From positions 3,038,001 to 3,102,000 of the forward strand of contig NZ_CP089293.1 in NCBI RefSeq assembly GCF_021919345.1: a stretch of 64,000 nucleotides of DNA, in the 5' to 3' direction. The DNA comes from Paenarthrobacter nicotinovorans. Lineage in GTDB: Bacteria; Actinomycetota; Actinomycetes; Actinomycetales; Micrococcaceae. The stretch's first letter is position 1, and each line of letters opens with the position of its first letter. This document shows, one piece after another, positions 18,518 through 34,199 of this stretch. The notes below the pieces were generated by a model. That model ran no database searches. It had not been told where the DNA came from and saw only the letters and a program-made list of their open reading frames with translations. The position numbers were made by a program, and so were the translations under genes.

Positions 18518-20632
18518 TTACTCGCCGCGGGTTTTCTGGATGATCTCGTCGGCTACTGCCTTCGGGACCTCCGCGTAGCTGTTGAACGTCATGGAGTACA
18601 CGGCGCGACCCTGGGTCTTGGACCGCAGGTCACCGATGTAGCCGAACATGCCGGACAGCGGAACGTGTGCACGGATAACCTTCACACCTGCTGCGTCCTC
18701 CATGGACTGCATCTGGCCACGGCGGGCGTTCAGGTCACCAATAACATCACCCATGTATTCCTCAGGTGTGCGGACCTCAACATCCATCAGCGGTTCAAGC
18801 AGAACAGGGTTCGCCTTGCGTGCAGCTTCCTTGAAAGCCATACGTCCGGCGATCTTGAACGCCATTTCCGAGGAGTCAACATCGTGGGACGCGCCGTCAA
18901 TCAGCGTGGCCTTGATGCCGACAACCGGGTAACCGGCCAGGACGCCGTCGTTCAGTGCATCCTGGATACCGGCGTCGACAGACGGGATGTATTCGCGCGG
19001 AACGCGGCCACCAGTGACCTTGTTCTCGAACTCGTACAGTTCGCCCGAAGAGGTGTCCATCGGTTCGATCGCAATCTGGATCTTTGCGAACTGACCCGAA
19101 CCACCGGTCTGCTTCTTGTGCGTGTAGTCATGACGCTCGACTGCGCGCTTGATGGTTTCGCGGTAAGCAACCTGCGGCTTGCCGACGTTTGCCTCGACCT
19201 TGAATTCGCGGCGCATGCGGTCCACCAGGATGTCCAGGTGGAGCTCGCCCATGCCGGCGATGATGGTCTGGCCCGTGTCTTCGTTGAGGGAGACCTGGAA
19301 GGTCGGGTCCTCGGCGGAGAGCTTCTGGATGGCCGTGGAGAGCTTCTCCTGGTCACCCTTGGTGTTGGGCTCGATGGCAACCGAGATCACGGGCTCCGGG
19401 AAGCTCATGGACTCGAGGACGATCTGGTTGTTGGCATCACACAGGGTGTCACCCGTGGTGGTGTCCTTCAGACCGATGGCTGCGTAGATGTGGCCCGCGG
19501 TAGCGCCTTCAACAGGCATTTCCTTGTTGGCGTGCATCTGGAACAGCTTGCCGATACGTTCCTTCTTACCCTTGGTGGAGTTAACCACCTGGGCGCCGGC
19601 CTCAACGTGACCGGAGTACACGCGGACGAAGGTCAGCTGGCCGAAGAACGGGTGCGCAGCAATCTTGAAGGCGAGGGCCGAGAACGGCTCGTCTGCAGAC
19701 GGCTTGCGGGTCAGTTCCTTCTCTTCGTCGCGGGGATCGTGACCGATCATCGGCGGGACGTCGAGCGGGTTCGGCAGGTAGTCGACAACAGCGTCAAGCA
19801 TCGGCTGTACACCGCGGTTCTTGAAGGCAGAGCCACAGAACACGGGGTAGAGCTCGGAGTTGATGGTCATCTTGCGGATGCCGGCCTTGAGTTCCTCAAG
19901 GGTGAGTTCTTCACCTTCGAGGTACTTCTCCATGAGTTCTTCGGAAGCCTCGGCCACAGTCTCAACGAGCTGTGCGCGGTACTCTTCGGCCTTGGCCTGG
20001 AGGTCCGCCGGGATTTCCTGCACTTCGTAAGAAGCGCCCATGGTGACGTCACCCTTTGCGTCGCCAGGCCAAACCAGGGCGCGCATTTCGAGGAGGTCAA
20101 CCACACCGATGAAGTCGTTCTCGGCACCGATCGGCAGCTGCATGACCAGCGGCTTGGCACCAAGGCGGGAAATGATGGTGTCTACGGTGAAGTAGAAGTC
20201 GGCACCCAGCTTGTCCATCTTGTTGACGAAGCAGATACGCGGAACGTTGTACTTGTCAGCCTGGCGCCAAACAGTCTCGGACTGCGGCTCCACGCCTTCC
20301 TTGCCGTCGAACACTGCGACTGCGCCGTCGAGGACACGCAGGGAGCGCTCAACCTCGACCGTGAAGTCCACGTGGCCCGGGGTATCGATGATGTTGATCT
20401 GGTTCTGGTTCCAGAAGCAAGTCACGGCGGCAGACGTGATGGTGATGCCGCGTTCCTTTTCCTGTTCCATCCAGTCAGTCGTCGAGGCGCCGTCGTGCGT
20501 CTCGCCGATCTTGTGGTTCACACCCGTGTAGAACAGGATGCGCTCGGTAGTGGTGGTCTTGCCGGCATCGATGTGGGCCATGATGCCGATATTGCGGACC
20601 TTGTTAAGGTCGGTAAGCACGTCCTGTGCCAC
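18518..20632 (-). CDS. fusA: Elongation factor G
   Basis: 704-residue EF-G, the translocase GTPase of translation. The P-loop AHIDAGKT is at residues 19-26, with [13 protein letters not shown] and NKMDKLGAD behind it. The domain IV/V region (GRGQ-like [31 protein letters not shown]) is complete. GTG start. It is 69 bases after rpsG, with a perfect GC-rich hairpin in that gap. Confidence 0.99.
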   Translation of the reverse strand: MAQDVLTDLNKVRNIGIMAHIDAGKTTTTERILFYTGVNHKIGETHDGASTTDWMEQEKERGITITSAAVTCFWNQNQINIIDTPGHVDFTVEVERSLRVLDGAVAVFDGKEGVEPQSETVWRQADKYNVPRICFVNKMDKLGADFYFTVDTIISRLGAKPLVMQLPIGAENDFIGVVDLLEMRALVWPGDAKGDVTMGASYEVQEIPADLQAKAEEYRAQLVETVAEASEELMEKYLEGEELTLEELKAGIRKMTINSELYPVFCGSAFKNRGVQPMLDAVVDYLPNPLDVPPMIGHDPRDEEKELTRKPSADEPFSALAFKIAAHPFFGQLTFVRVYSGHVEAGAQVVNSTKGKKERIGKLFQMHANKEMPVEGATAGHIYAAIGLKDTTTGDTLCDANNQIVLESMSFPEPVISVAIEPNTKGDQEKLSTAIQKLSAEDPTFQVSLNEDTGQTIIAGMGELHLDILVDRMRREFKVEANVGKPQVAYRETIKRAVERHDYTHKKQTGGSGQFAKIQIAIEPMDTSSGELYEFENKVTGGRVPREYIPSVDAGIQDALNDGVLAGYPVVGIKATLIDGASHDVDSSEMAFKIAGRMAFKEAARKANPVLLEPLMDVEVRTPEEYMGDVIGDLNARRGQMQSMEDAAGVKVIRAHVPLSGMFGYIGDLRSKTQGRAVYSMTFNSYAEVPKAVADEIIQKTRGE

Positions 20633-20662
20633 GGGGTCTCCCTTTCGGATGGACTACACGTC

Positions 20663-20690
20663 CGCCGCCGGCTCGGTGGAGCCGGCGGCG
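20663..20690 (-). promoter_or_regulatory. Perfect intercistronic hairpin before fusA
   Basis: A 12-bp fully GC-rich perfect stem (20663-20674 with 20679-20690) with a 4-base loop lies between the rpsG stop and the fusA start, 30 bases before the GTG. No U run follows, so it is unlikely to be an intrinsic terminator. It may affect translation or mRNA processing. Confidence 0.6.
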
Positions 20691-20701
20691 TTCGGGAAGT
20701 T

Positions 20702-21172
20702 TTACCAGCGGTAGTGTGCGAAGGCCTTGTTCGACTCGGCCATCTTGTGGGTGTCTTCGCGACGCTTGACAGCGGCACCGAGACCGTTGGAGGCATCCAG
20801 GATTTCGTTCTGGAGGCGCTCGGTCATGGTCTTCTCCCGGCGGGCCTTGGAGTAGCCCACGAGCCAACGCAGAGCGAGGGCGGTGGAGCGGCCCGGCTTG
20901 ACCTCAACCGGAACCTGGTAGGTGGCGCCACCAACGCGGCGTGAACGCACCTCGAGGGAAGGCTTGACGTTGTCCATGGCCTTCTTGAGAGCGGCAACGG
21001 GGTCGCCGCCGGACTTGGCACGTGCACCTTCGAGTGCGCCGTAAACGATGCGCTCTGCGGTGGACTTCTTGCCGTCAACCAGAACCTTGTTGATCAGCTG
21101 AGTGACCAACGGGGAGCCGTAAACGGGATCGGAAACTAGCGGCCGCTTCGGGGCCGGACCCTTGCGAGGCAT
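20702..21172 (-). CDS. rpsG: 30S ribosomal protein S7 (uS7)
   Basis: 156-residue uS7, which nucleates the small-subunit head and contacts the E and P sites. The open frame extends upstream, but [20 protein letters not shown] at 21172 is the family start and lies one base after the rpsL stop. The block [20 protein letters not shown] is typical. Confidence 0.98.
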   Translation of the reverse strand: MPRKGPAPKRPLVSDPVYGSPLVTQLINKVLVDGKKSTAERIVYGALEGARAKSGGDPVAALKKAMDNVKPSLEVRSRRVGGATYQVPVEVKPGRSTALALRWLVGYSKARREKTMTERLQNEILDASNGLGAAVKRREDTHKMAESNKAFAHYRW

Positions 21173-21173
21173 A

Positions 21174-21548
21174 TTACTTCTTCTCCATCTTTGCGCCGTA
21201 ACGGCTGCGGGCCTGCTTGCGGTTCTTGACACCCTGGGTGTCGAGTGCGCCGCGGACGATCTTGTAGCGGACACCCGGAAGGTCCTTCACACGACCACCA
21301 CGGACGAGCACGATGGAGTGCTCCTGGAGGTTGTGGCCAACACCGGGGATGTAAGCGGTAACTTCCACGCCACCGTTGAGGCGCACACGTGCCACCTTAC
21401 GGAGAGCCGAGTTCGGCTTCTTGGGGGTGGTGGTGTAAACGCGGGTGCAAACACCGCGACGCATCGGGCTGCCCTTCAGCGCGGGAGCCTTGGTCTTGGA
21501 GACCTTCGGCGTGCGGCCCTTGCGGACCAGCTGGTTAATCGTAGGCAC
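21174..21548 (-). CDS. rpsL: 30S ribosomal protein S12 (uS12)
   Basis: 124-residue uS12, the decoding-site protein. The GTG at 21548 gives the family start [20 protein letters not shown] and has GGAGA 8 bases upstream; the longer open frame is not supported. K43 ([12 protein letters not shown]) and K88 ([13 protein letters not shown]), the usual streptomycin-resistance positions, are wild type. Confidence 0.98.
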   Translation of the reverse strand: MPTINQLVRKGRTPKVSKTKAPALKGSPMRRGVCTRVYTTTPKKPNSALRKVARVRLNGGVEVTAYIPGVGHNLQEHSIVLVRGGRVKDLPGVRYKIVRGALDTQGVKNRKQARSRYGAKMEKK

Positions 21549-21816
21549 TTTCGTGTTCTCCGTTGTTTGATCTCTGCCCCCACACACAGGCGCCAGCCGG
21601 TGTAAACGTGGGAACTTTGGCGTTGCTCGTGCAGCCGGCCGAAACTCCGGTAGGCGTGCAAAAGTGCGGCATTCGTTGCGCATGTTGCCCGCAACCCGGA
21701 AACAGGCTCCACCCAGCACCATGAGAACAAAACCAAAATGATGCTGCGGCGGCCTTCATCCACTGCCACACAGAACAATTACAGAAAGTCTAGCACGGCT
21801 TGATCTGGAGCCTTAA
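21549..21816 (-). promoter_or_regulatory. rpsL (str operon) promoter and leader
   Basis: This is the rpsL-proximal part of a 413-base gap below rpoC. On the minus strand a TAGACT -10 box (21787-21792) lies 18 bases from a weak TTAAGG -35 (21811-21816). The leader would be about 230 nt. The box matches those before secY, tRNA-Trp and asd. I see no gene in it; an upstream extension of the rpsL frame is not supported. Confidence 0.5.
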
Positions 21817-21829
21817 TCGGGTGTATGGA

Positions 21830-21868
21830 GGGCGACGGCGGCAGGTGACTGCCGCCGTCGTCGCCCCG
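21830..21868 (-). terminator. GC-rich hairpin downstream of rpoC, distal
   Basis: An 11-bp perfect stem (21834-21844 with 21849-21859), extendable across a bulge, lies about 100 bases past the rpoC stop. Between it and the proximal hairpin is a 16-base perfect palindrome, CCCCGGGTACCCGGGG, at 21872-21887. Confidence 0.5.
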
Positions 21869-21905
21869 CTCCCCCGGGTACCCGGGGAAAAGCGACGTTA
21901 ACGGG

Positions 21906-21936
21906 CCAGGCCCCGCACTCGAAAGTGCGGGGCCTG
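21906..21936 (-). terminator. Terminator after rpoC
   Basis: A 13-bp stem (21907-21919 with 21924-21936) closed on the minus strand by a UUCG tetraloop follows the rpoC stop by 25 bases. The downstream T run is weak (CGCTTTTCC). Confidence 0.75.
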
Positions 21937-21961
21937 ACCGTCATAACGCCGACTGCCACTT

Positions 21962-25861
<3,900 letters not shown>

Positions 25862-25965
25862 ATGGTCCCTGTTCTCTCTTGTTCTCTAAATTCTGAAGTC
25901 TTGGTTACGGGAAGAGGGAGCTGTCCCGGCGGGCAGCCACAAAGTGGTGCCCGCCGGAACGGCTG

Positions 25966-29472
<3,507 letters not shown>

Positions 29473-29875
29473 GAGGGATCCTTCCACAGACCTTCAGGCG
29501 TTTTCAGATCTCCCCCGTTTGCATTCTGCAGAGTGCTCCGCAGGATACTTAATCCGGTTCCGCTATATGACCCGGACCCAGTCTGCGCATGGTTGTGCAC
29601 GTTTCGGAACGGCACGTCAATGACGCAGCTGAGAGGTAAAGCCCACCGCTATATGAAGGCTGAAGGTTAACAGGGAAGACGCAAATATCTACAATACGGC
29701 AAAGCAGCCTTCCTGTCTACCCCAGATCGTCCGTGATTGCAAGCACCGTTGCCGCAGGCACCCAATGAAGGAAGTTCCGGCCACCCGGAATGCGCGGGCG
29801 GGCAGGATCGTTTAACGGTTAGTCACAAACACCGCGATAGCCTTGCTACACCATTCCCGGACCGGAAGAGAGACC
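29473..29875. promoter_or_regulatory. Divergent region upstream of rpoB and the thiolase gene
   Basis: This 403-base gap has no gene. On the minus strand, TATAGCGG occurs twice as part of an 11-base repeat, CCGCTATATGA on the plus strand, at 29560-29570 and 29646-29656. Each copy contains a possible TATAGC -10 box for rpoB. A GGAAGAG ribosome-binding site precedes the thiolase ATG at 29876. Confidence 0.4.
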
Positions 29876-31075
29876 ATGAGCAACTCCGCTGACGACAATG
29901 ACGTTGTCATCCTCGCCGCTTCCCGCACCCCGCAGGGTCGCCTCAACGGACAATTGGCGGGCTTCACCGCCGTCGAACTCGGCGCGCACGCCATCGGCGC
30001 CGCACTGGCGGCGAGCGGCGTAAAGCCCGAACAGGTTGACGCCGTCATCATGGGCCAGGTCCTCCAGGCCGGTGCCGGACAGAATCCGGCCCGCCAAAGC
30101 GCAATCGCGGCCGGCGTGGGCTGGAACATCCCGGCCGTGACCATCAACAAGGTGTGCCTCTCGGGTCTGACAGCAGTCATTGATGCCGCGCGCATGATCC
30201 GCAGCGGCGATGCCACCGTGGTGGTCGCGGGCGGCCAGGAGTCCATGACAAGGGCCCCGCACCTCCTCCCCGGTTCCCGCCAGGGCTGGACGTATGGCTC
30301 CATCCAGGCATTGGATGTTGCCGCCCACGACGGCCTCACCGACGCTTTCGACGGGCAATCCATGGGTCTGTCCACGGAAACCAAGAACGTCACCCTGGGC
30401 ATAGACCGCAAGGCCCAGGACGAGGTCGCGGCGGCTTCGCACCAGCGTGCCGCGGCTGCGATCGCGGACGGAATCTTCGACCTCGAAATTGCTCCCGTGA
30501 AGGTCAAACAGCGAAAAGGCGATCCACTGGTCCTCACCACGGACGAAGGTGTCCGCCCCAACACCACGGTGGAAACCCTCGCCCCACTGCGGGCCGCCTT
30601 TGCGACGGACGGCACCATCACGGCGGGTAACTCCTCTCCCCTGTCCGACGGCGCCTCCGCACTCGTGCTGACCAGTCGCCGCTTCGCCCGGGACAACGGG
30701 CTGGAATACCTCGCCGTTGTCGGCAAGCCCGGGCAGGTTGCCGGGCCTGACAACTCGCTGCACTCCCAGCCGTCGAATGCGATCGCCCAGGCGTTGAAGC
30801 GTGCCGGGTGGACGGCCGAAGACCTCGACTTCATTGAAATCAACGAGGCATTCGGGTCGGTGGCGGTGCAGTCCCTCAAGGACCTGCGCTATCCCCTGGA
30901 GAAGTGCAACATCCACGGAGGAGCCATCGCTTTGGGCCATCCGATCGGAGCGTCCGGCGCTCGGCTTGCCCTGCATGCTGCCCATGAACTCAAGCGCCGG
31001 GGAACCGGCAAAGCCGCGGTTTCCCTGTGCGGCGGAGGCGGCCAGGGCGAAGCACTACTGCTGTACCGCGACTGA
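29876..31075 (+). CDS. Acetyl-CoA C-acetyltransferase (thiolase)
   Basis: 399-residue thiolase that joins or splits acetoacetyl-CoA and acetyl-CoA. The nucleophilic cysteine is C94 in NKVCLSGL. The catalytic histidine is in GGAIALGHPIGASGAR and the second cysteine in SLCGGGGQGEALLL. The ATG at 29876 has GGAAGAG upstream; an in-frame upstream start adds 11 unsupported residues. It overlaps the next gene by one base (TGATG). Biosynthetic or degradative use (for example fatty-acid oxidation or PHB) cannot be decided from this locus. Confidence 0.93.
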   Translation: MSNSADDNDVVILAASRTPQGRLNGQLAGFTAVELGAHAIGAALAASGVKPEQVDAVIMGQVLQAGAGQNPARQSAIAAGVGWNIPAVTINKVCLSGLTAVIDAARMIRSGDATVVVAGGQESMTRAPHLLPGSRQGWTYGSIQALDVAAHDGLTDAFDGQSMGLSTETKNVTLGIDRKAQDEVAAASHQRAAAAIADGIFDLEIAPVKVKQRKGDPLVLTTDEGVRPNTTVETLAPLRAAFATDGTITAGNSSPLSDGASALVLTSRRFARDNGLEYLAVVGKPGQVAGPDNSLHSQPSNAIAQALKRAGWTAEDLDFIEINEAFGSVAVQSLKDLRYPLEKCNIHGGAIALGHPIGASGARLALHAAHELKRRGTGKAAVSLCGGGGQGEALLLYRD

Positions 31076-31557
31076 TGGGCGGCATTGAGACTGAGGGTGC
31101 GGAGCGGTTCCTTGCCGATGCCGCCGCCCGCGGACTGGATGTCGACGTCGTCGAACGTCCCGCAGCGCGCAGCTTGGAAGAGGCCGCCACCATCCTGGGG
31201 ATCCGGCCGGCGGACATTGTGAAGTCCCTGGTGGTCAAGCACCGGGACGGCAGCTTCCTCTTCGCTTTGATTCCCGGGGACCGCCAGATCTCCTGGCCCA
31301 AGCTGCGCGCGCTGGTGGGCGTCAATAAGTTGTCACTCCCACCCGCGGAGGTGGCGTTGGACGCCACCGGCTATGAACGCGGAACCATCACTCCCCTGGG
31401 CAGCACCACGGCATGGCCCGTGTACGCCGACGCCACGATTACGGGGCGGCGCATCTCCATGGGAGCCGGGGCACACGGACGCAGCGCTTTTGTTGACGCC
31501 GATGCGCTGACCTCAGCCCTGGGCGCCGTCGTAGCGGACATCAGCGAACCTTCTTAA
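31075..31557 (+). CDS. YbaK/EbsC-type aminoacyl-tRNA deacylase
   Basis: 160-residue protein of the YbaK/ProRS-INS family, which removes wrongly attached amino acids from tRNA, typically Cys-tRNA-Pro. The family lysine region is ADIVKSLVVKHRDGSFLFAL, followed by IPGDRQISWPKLRALVG and the C-terminal GAGAHGRSAFVDAD. The ATG overlaps the thiolase stop (TGATG), so the two are coupled. A longer frame starting inside the thiolase gene is not supported. The substrate is inferred from the family. Confidence 0.85.
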   Translation: MGGIETEGAERFLADAAARGLDVDVVERPAARSLEEAATILGIRPADIVKSLVVKHRDGSFLFALIPGDRQISWPKLRALVGVNKLSLPPAEVALDATGYERGTITPLGSTTAWPVYADATITGRRISMGAGAHGRSAFVDADALTSALGAVVADISEPS

Positions 31558-31624
31558 AGCAACGCGGGGTCACTTATGGCCGGTAAATCCCCTTGGGATG
31601 GGCCATAAGTGACCCCGCGTTGCT
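31558..31624. repeat. 24-bp perfect inverted repeat between convergent genes
   Basis: Arms at 31558-31581 and 31601-31624 are perfect complements, each reading AGCAACGCGGGGTCACTTAT then GGCC on the plus strand. The 19-base spacer contains its own small dyad (ATCCC CTT GGGAT). The left arm starts directly after the stop codon of the deacylase gene. It can end transcription of that gene, but its length and perfection suggest a dispersed genomic repeat. Confidence 0.75.
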
Positions 31625-31634
31625 GTTTAACGCA

Positions 31635-31668
31635 GGAAGCCCCGCCCGGCGAACCGGACGGGGCTTCC
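31635..31668 (-). terminator. Terminator after rplL
   Basis: A 15-bp stem with one U-G pair (31635-31649 with 31654-31668) and a UUCG loop on the minus strand follows the rplL stop by 13 bases. Confidence 0.8.
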
Positions 31669-31681
31669 AAAGCAAAACGAG

Positions 31682-32059
31682 TTACTTGAGGGTAACCGTT
31701 GCGCCAGCTTCTTCGAGCTGAGCCTTTGCCTTCTCTGCGGCTTCCTTGTTGGCGCCTTCGAGAACAGCCTTCGGTGCGCTGTCAACCAGGTCCTTGGCTT
31801 CCTTGAGGCCGAGGGAGGTGATGGCGCGAACTTCCTTGATCACTGCGATCTTCTTGTCGCCAGCAGCTTCGAGGATGACGTCGAAGTCAGTCTTCTCTTC
31901 AGCAGCTTCAGCAGCACCGCCGGCAGCGGGGCCAGCAACTGCAACAGCAGCAGCCGTAACTTCGAAGGTCTCTTCGAAGAGCTTGACGAACTCGGAGAGC
32001 TCGATGATGGTCAGTTCCTTGAAAGCTTCAATGAGCTCTTCGTTGCTGAGCTTCGCCAT
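31682..32059 (-). CDS. rplL: 50S ribosomal protein L7/L12 (bL12)
   Basis: 125-residue bL12, the multi-copy stalk protein that recruits the GTPase factors. The N-terminal dimer domain ([20 protein letters not shown]) is followed by an Ala/Gly-rich hinge near residues 40-52 and the C-terminal factor-binding domain ([20 protein letters not shown]). It is 76 bases after rplJ. Confidence 0.98.
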   Translation of the reverse strand: MAKLSNEELIEAFKELTIIELSEFVKLFEETFEVTAAAVAVAGPAAGGAAEAAEEKTDFDVILEAAGDKKIAVIKEVRAITSLGLKEAKDLVDSAPKAVLEGANKEAAEKAKAQLEEAGATVTLK

Positions 32060-32135
32060 GGTGGCGTCCTTCCATTAGTTGGTGCAGGTCCGGACGATGC
32101 CGATCCATACACCAGAGTTTGTTTGGGGGGAGAAC

Positions 32136-32726
32136 TTAGTTCTCTTCGGTTGCAGCTTCAGCGGCTTCGGCCGGAGCCGCAACCTCTTCAGCAGCAGCCT
32201 CTTCGGCCGGGGCTTCATCAGCGGCCGGTGCAGGTGCGCCGCCCTCTTCTTCAAGCTTGAGGCGCAGAGCGTCGATGATGCGTGCAGCAGCAGATGCGGG
32301 AGCCTTGAGGACACCAGCAACGCGTGCAAGCTGCAGTTCGCGGGACTCCAGGGCTGCCAGTGCGGCAACTCCTGCTGCGTCCAATGCCTTGCCTTCGAAG
32401 ACGCCGGTCTTGATAACCAGCTGCTTGTTGGCCTTGGCAAAGTCCGTCAGGCTCTTGGCAGCAGCAACAGCGTCACCCTTGATGAAGGCGATTGCAGTGG
32501 GGCCGGCAAGCTGATCGTTGAATGCTTCAACTCCAGCTTCCTTGGCTGCAATGGCGCTCAGGGTGTTCTTGACGACCGAGAACTTGGTGTCCTGGCCGAG
32601 CGCAACACGCAGTTCCTTGAGCTGTGCAACAGTGAGCCCGCGGTATTCGGTCAGGACAGCCGCGTTCGATTCCTTGAAATCGTTGGTGATCTCCGCAACT
32701 GCGGAAACCTTGCTAGGCGTTGTCAT
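32136..32726 (-). CDS. rplJ: 50S ribosomal protein L10 (uL10)
   Basis: 196-residue uL10, the stalk base that anchors L12 dimers; with L12 it represses its own mRNA in E. coli. The N-terminus (AVAEITNDFKESNAAVLTEY, RGLTVAQLKELR) is typical. The last ~40 residues are an Ala/Glu-rich tail, longer than in most bacteria. An attenuator-like hairpin lies 66 bases upstream. Confidence 0.97.
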   Translation of the reverse strand: MTTPSKVSAVAEITNDFKESNAAVLTEYRGLTVAQLKELRVALGQDTKFSVVKNTLSAIAAKEAGVEAFNDQLAGPTAIAFIKGDAVAAAKSLTDFAKANKQLVIKTGVFEGKALDAAGVAALAALESRELQLARVAGVLKAPASAAARIIDALRLKLEEEGGAPAPAADEAPAEEAAAEEVAAPAEAAEAATEEN

Positions 32727-33047
32727 AACCCTCCTTCCGGGGAATAAAGCCGGTCTTCCGGGTCCCCGCTCACGAGAGCTAAAACTAAAAACGCCCCGCG
32801 CAGATGCACGGGGCTTGGCTCAACACGGTTCGATCCGTGGAGACTAGCTTCGTTCACCTGCGCCGGCCGCCCTATGTTCAGGGTCCTTCGTCAAGGAATT
32901 CACTTTGTTCTCAGGGGCGTGGCTGCAGAATTGAGCTGTGCTCGAAAGAGTGGATTCCCATCAACCGACGGTCTTTGGTACTTCAAGGTTACGGGACAGT
33001 GTGCGGCAAACCAAATCGGGGCGCGGCACTACAGCTCGCGGTTGCCC
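32727..33047 (-). promoter_or_regulatory. rplJ leader region
   Basis: This 321-base region between rplJ and the GNAT gene has no coding frame that I trust. It holds the L10 leader: a small hairpin (CACGG/CCGTG on the minus strand, near 32823-32840), then the strong attenuator at 32793-32814, then GGAAGGAGG before the rplJ ATG. The promoter is not clear; a TTGACG box near 32888 on the minus strand lacks a well-spaced -10. Confidence 0.55.
32782..32814 (-). terminator. Attenuator hairpin in the rplJ leader
   Basis: On the minus strand a 9-bp stem (32793-32801 with 32806-32814, AUCU loop) is followed by GUUUUUAGUUUU. It is a full intrinsic terminator placed upstream of rplJ, as in known L10 leader RNAs, where it tunes rplJL expression. 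Confidence 0.75.
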
Positions 33048-34199
33048 CTATTCGGAGACTGCCGGCCCCTTATCCCGGCCCGGCAGTTCCTTCTGCCACA
33101 GTCCGGTGATGCCGGCCGTCGTGAACCCCAACTGCTTGTTGACAGTCAGGAGGTAACGGTTTTCCGGCGCGTTCCAGGTGTAGATCACTCTTGCGTCCGG
33201 AAACTGCTCGCTGAGCCGTTCCATGTTGGCCACTTTGATGAGCAAACCCAGTTTGTTTCCGCGGTGCTCCTGGAGGACCAGGGTGTCGTCCTGGAAGACC
33301 ACGTCCTGGCGGTGGGCCAGTACACTGATGGTGGTCAGGCCCACCAGCTTGCCGCTCTCAAGATGCTCGACGGCGGTAACAACCGTGCGCCGTCCCTGCG
33401 CCAATGCGGCGTCTTCAGTTTCCCGAAGGACGGCGGTGTCGAAAACCATTCCGCTCGCTTCAACCTCGGGGGCATCGTCCTCGGCATCGTCACGCACAAC
33501 CTCGCCTGCTGCGTTTTCCAACGCGGCAACAGCATCCAGCCAGGCGTCCGGGCAGCGGTCCGTCCAGTGGTGGAGGGCATAGCGGCCCCCGTTGGCTTCC
33601 TCCGCTTCCAGCTGGAGGTCAGCTACGAGCTGGGAGTCCAGGGGAAGGATGCAGGAGCTGAACTGTTCGATGTGCTGGAGTGTGTAGCCGGCCCTCTTGG
33701 CGAAGTCCACCTCCCTGCTGCTGACAGGGACAAATCCGGCCCCGCTGCCCGGAATCAGCTGGTCCTCGGGTACCTCCGTCAGGGACGTTGCAGGGTGGTT
33801 GGTGTCCACCAGGATCATGGTCCGGCCTTCGGCGCGGGCCAGCTGTTCGGCGGCCTCCAGCAGTTGCCGTCCGACTCCTTGCCCTTGGTACTCGGGAAGG
33901 ATGTCCAGGGTGAATTCGGCCAGGTCCATGTTGTCAGCCAGGGGCAAGGCGATGTCCACGACACCGACGATGGCGCCTTCGACCTTGGCCACCAGGATGA
34001 TCTGGCGTTCATAGGGATCGGAAAATTCCAGCAGCTTTTCCAAGGGCGTGTAGGCGAGGTCGTCGCTCCCCCACGTTTCCATGCGCACCCGGCGTCCGAC
34101 TTCCACGGCGTCCAGGAAATCGGCGGCCTCAGGGCTGTCCAGGGTGTCAGGCACCCACAGCTGCCCGACCTGAACGGTACCCGTCTCGTCTACAGTCAT
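33048..34199 (-). CDS. Tandem GNAT-domain acetyltransferase-like protein
   Basis: 383-residue protein with two GNAT folds. The first has the acetyl-CoA loop YQGQGVG at residues 104-110 (LDILPEYQGQGVGRQLLEAA). The second has LQEHRGNKLGLLIK near residues 323-336 and a closing YLLTVNKQLGF block. Its ATG overlaps the upstream gene's stop by four bases (ATGA), so translation is coupled. It is paralogous to that neighbour, which has the same two-domain layout. Substrate unknown; mycothiol synthase shares the architecture but is encoded elsewhere in this window. Confidence 0.85.
   Translation of the reverse strand: MTVDETGTVQVGQLWVPDTLDSPEAADFLDAVEVGRRVRMETWGSDDLAYTPLEKLLEFSDPYERQIILVAKVEGAIVGVVDIALPLADNMDLAEFTLDILPEYQGQGVGRQLLEAAEQLARAEGRTMILVDTNHPATSLTEVPEDQLIPGSGAGFVPVSSREVDFAKRAGYTLQHIEQFSSCILPLDSQLVADLQLEAEEANGGRYALHHWTDRCPDAWLDAVAALENAAGEVVRDDAEDDAPEVEASGMVFDTAVLRETEDAALAQGRRTVVTAVEHLESGKLVGLTTISVLAHRQDVVFQDDTLVLQEHRGNKLGLLIKVANMERLSEQFPDARVIYTWNAPENRYLLTVNKQLGFTTAGITGLWQKELPGRDKGPAVSE

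Noticed and set aside
17321..20944. 1207-codon open frame antisense to tuf, fusA and rpsG
   Set aside because: It is a shadow of high-GC codon bias opposite three highly conserved genes and matches no family.
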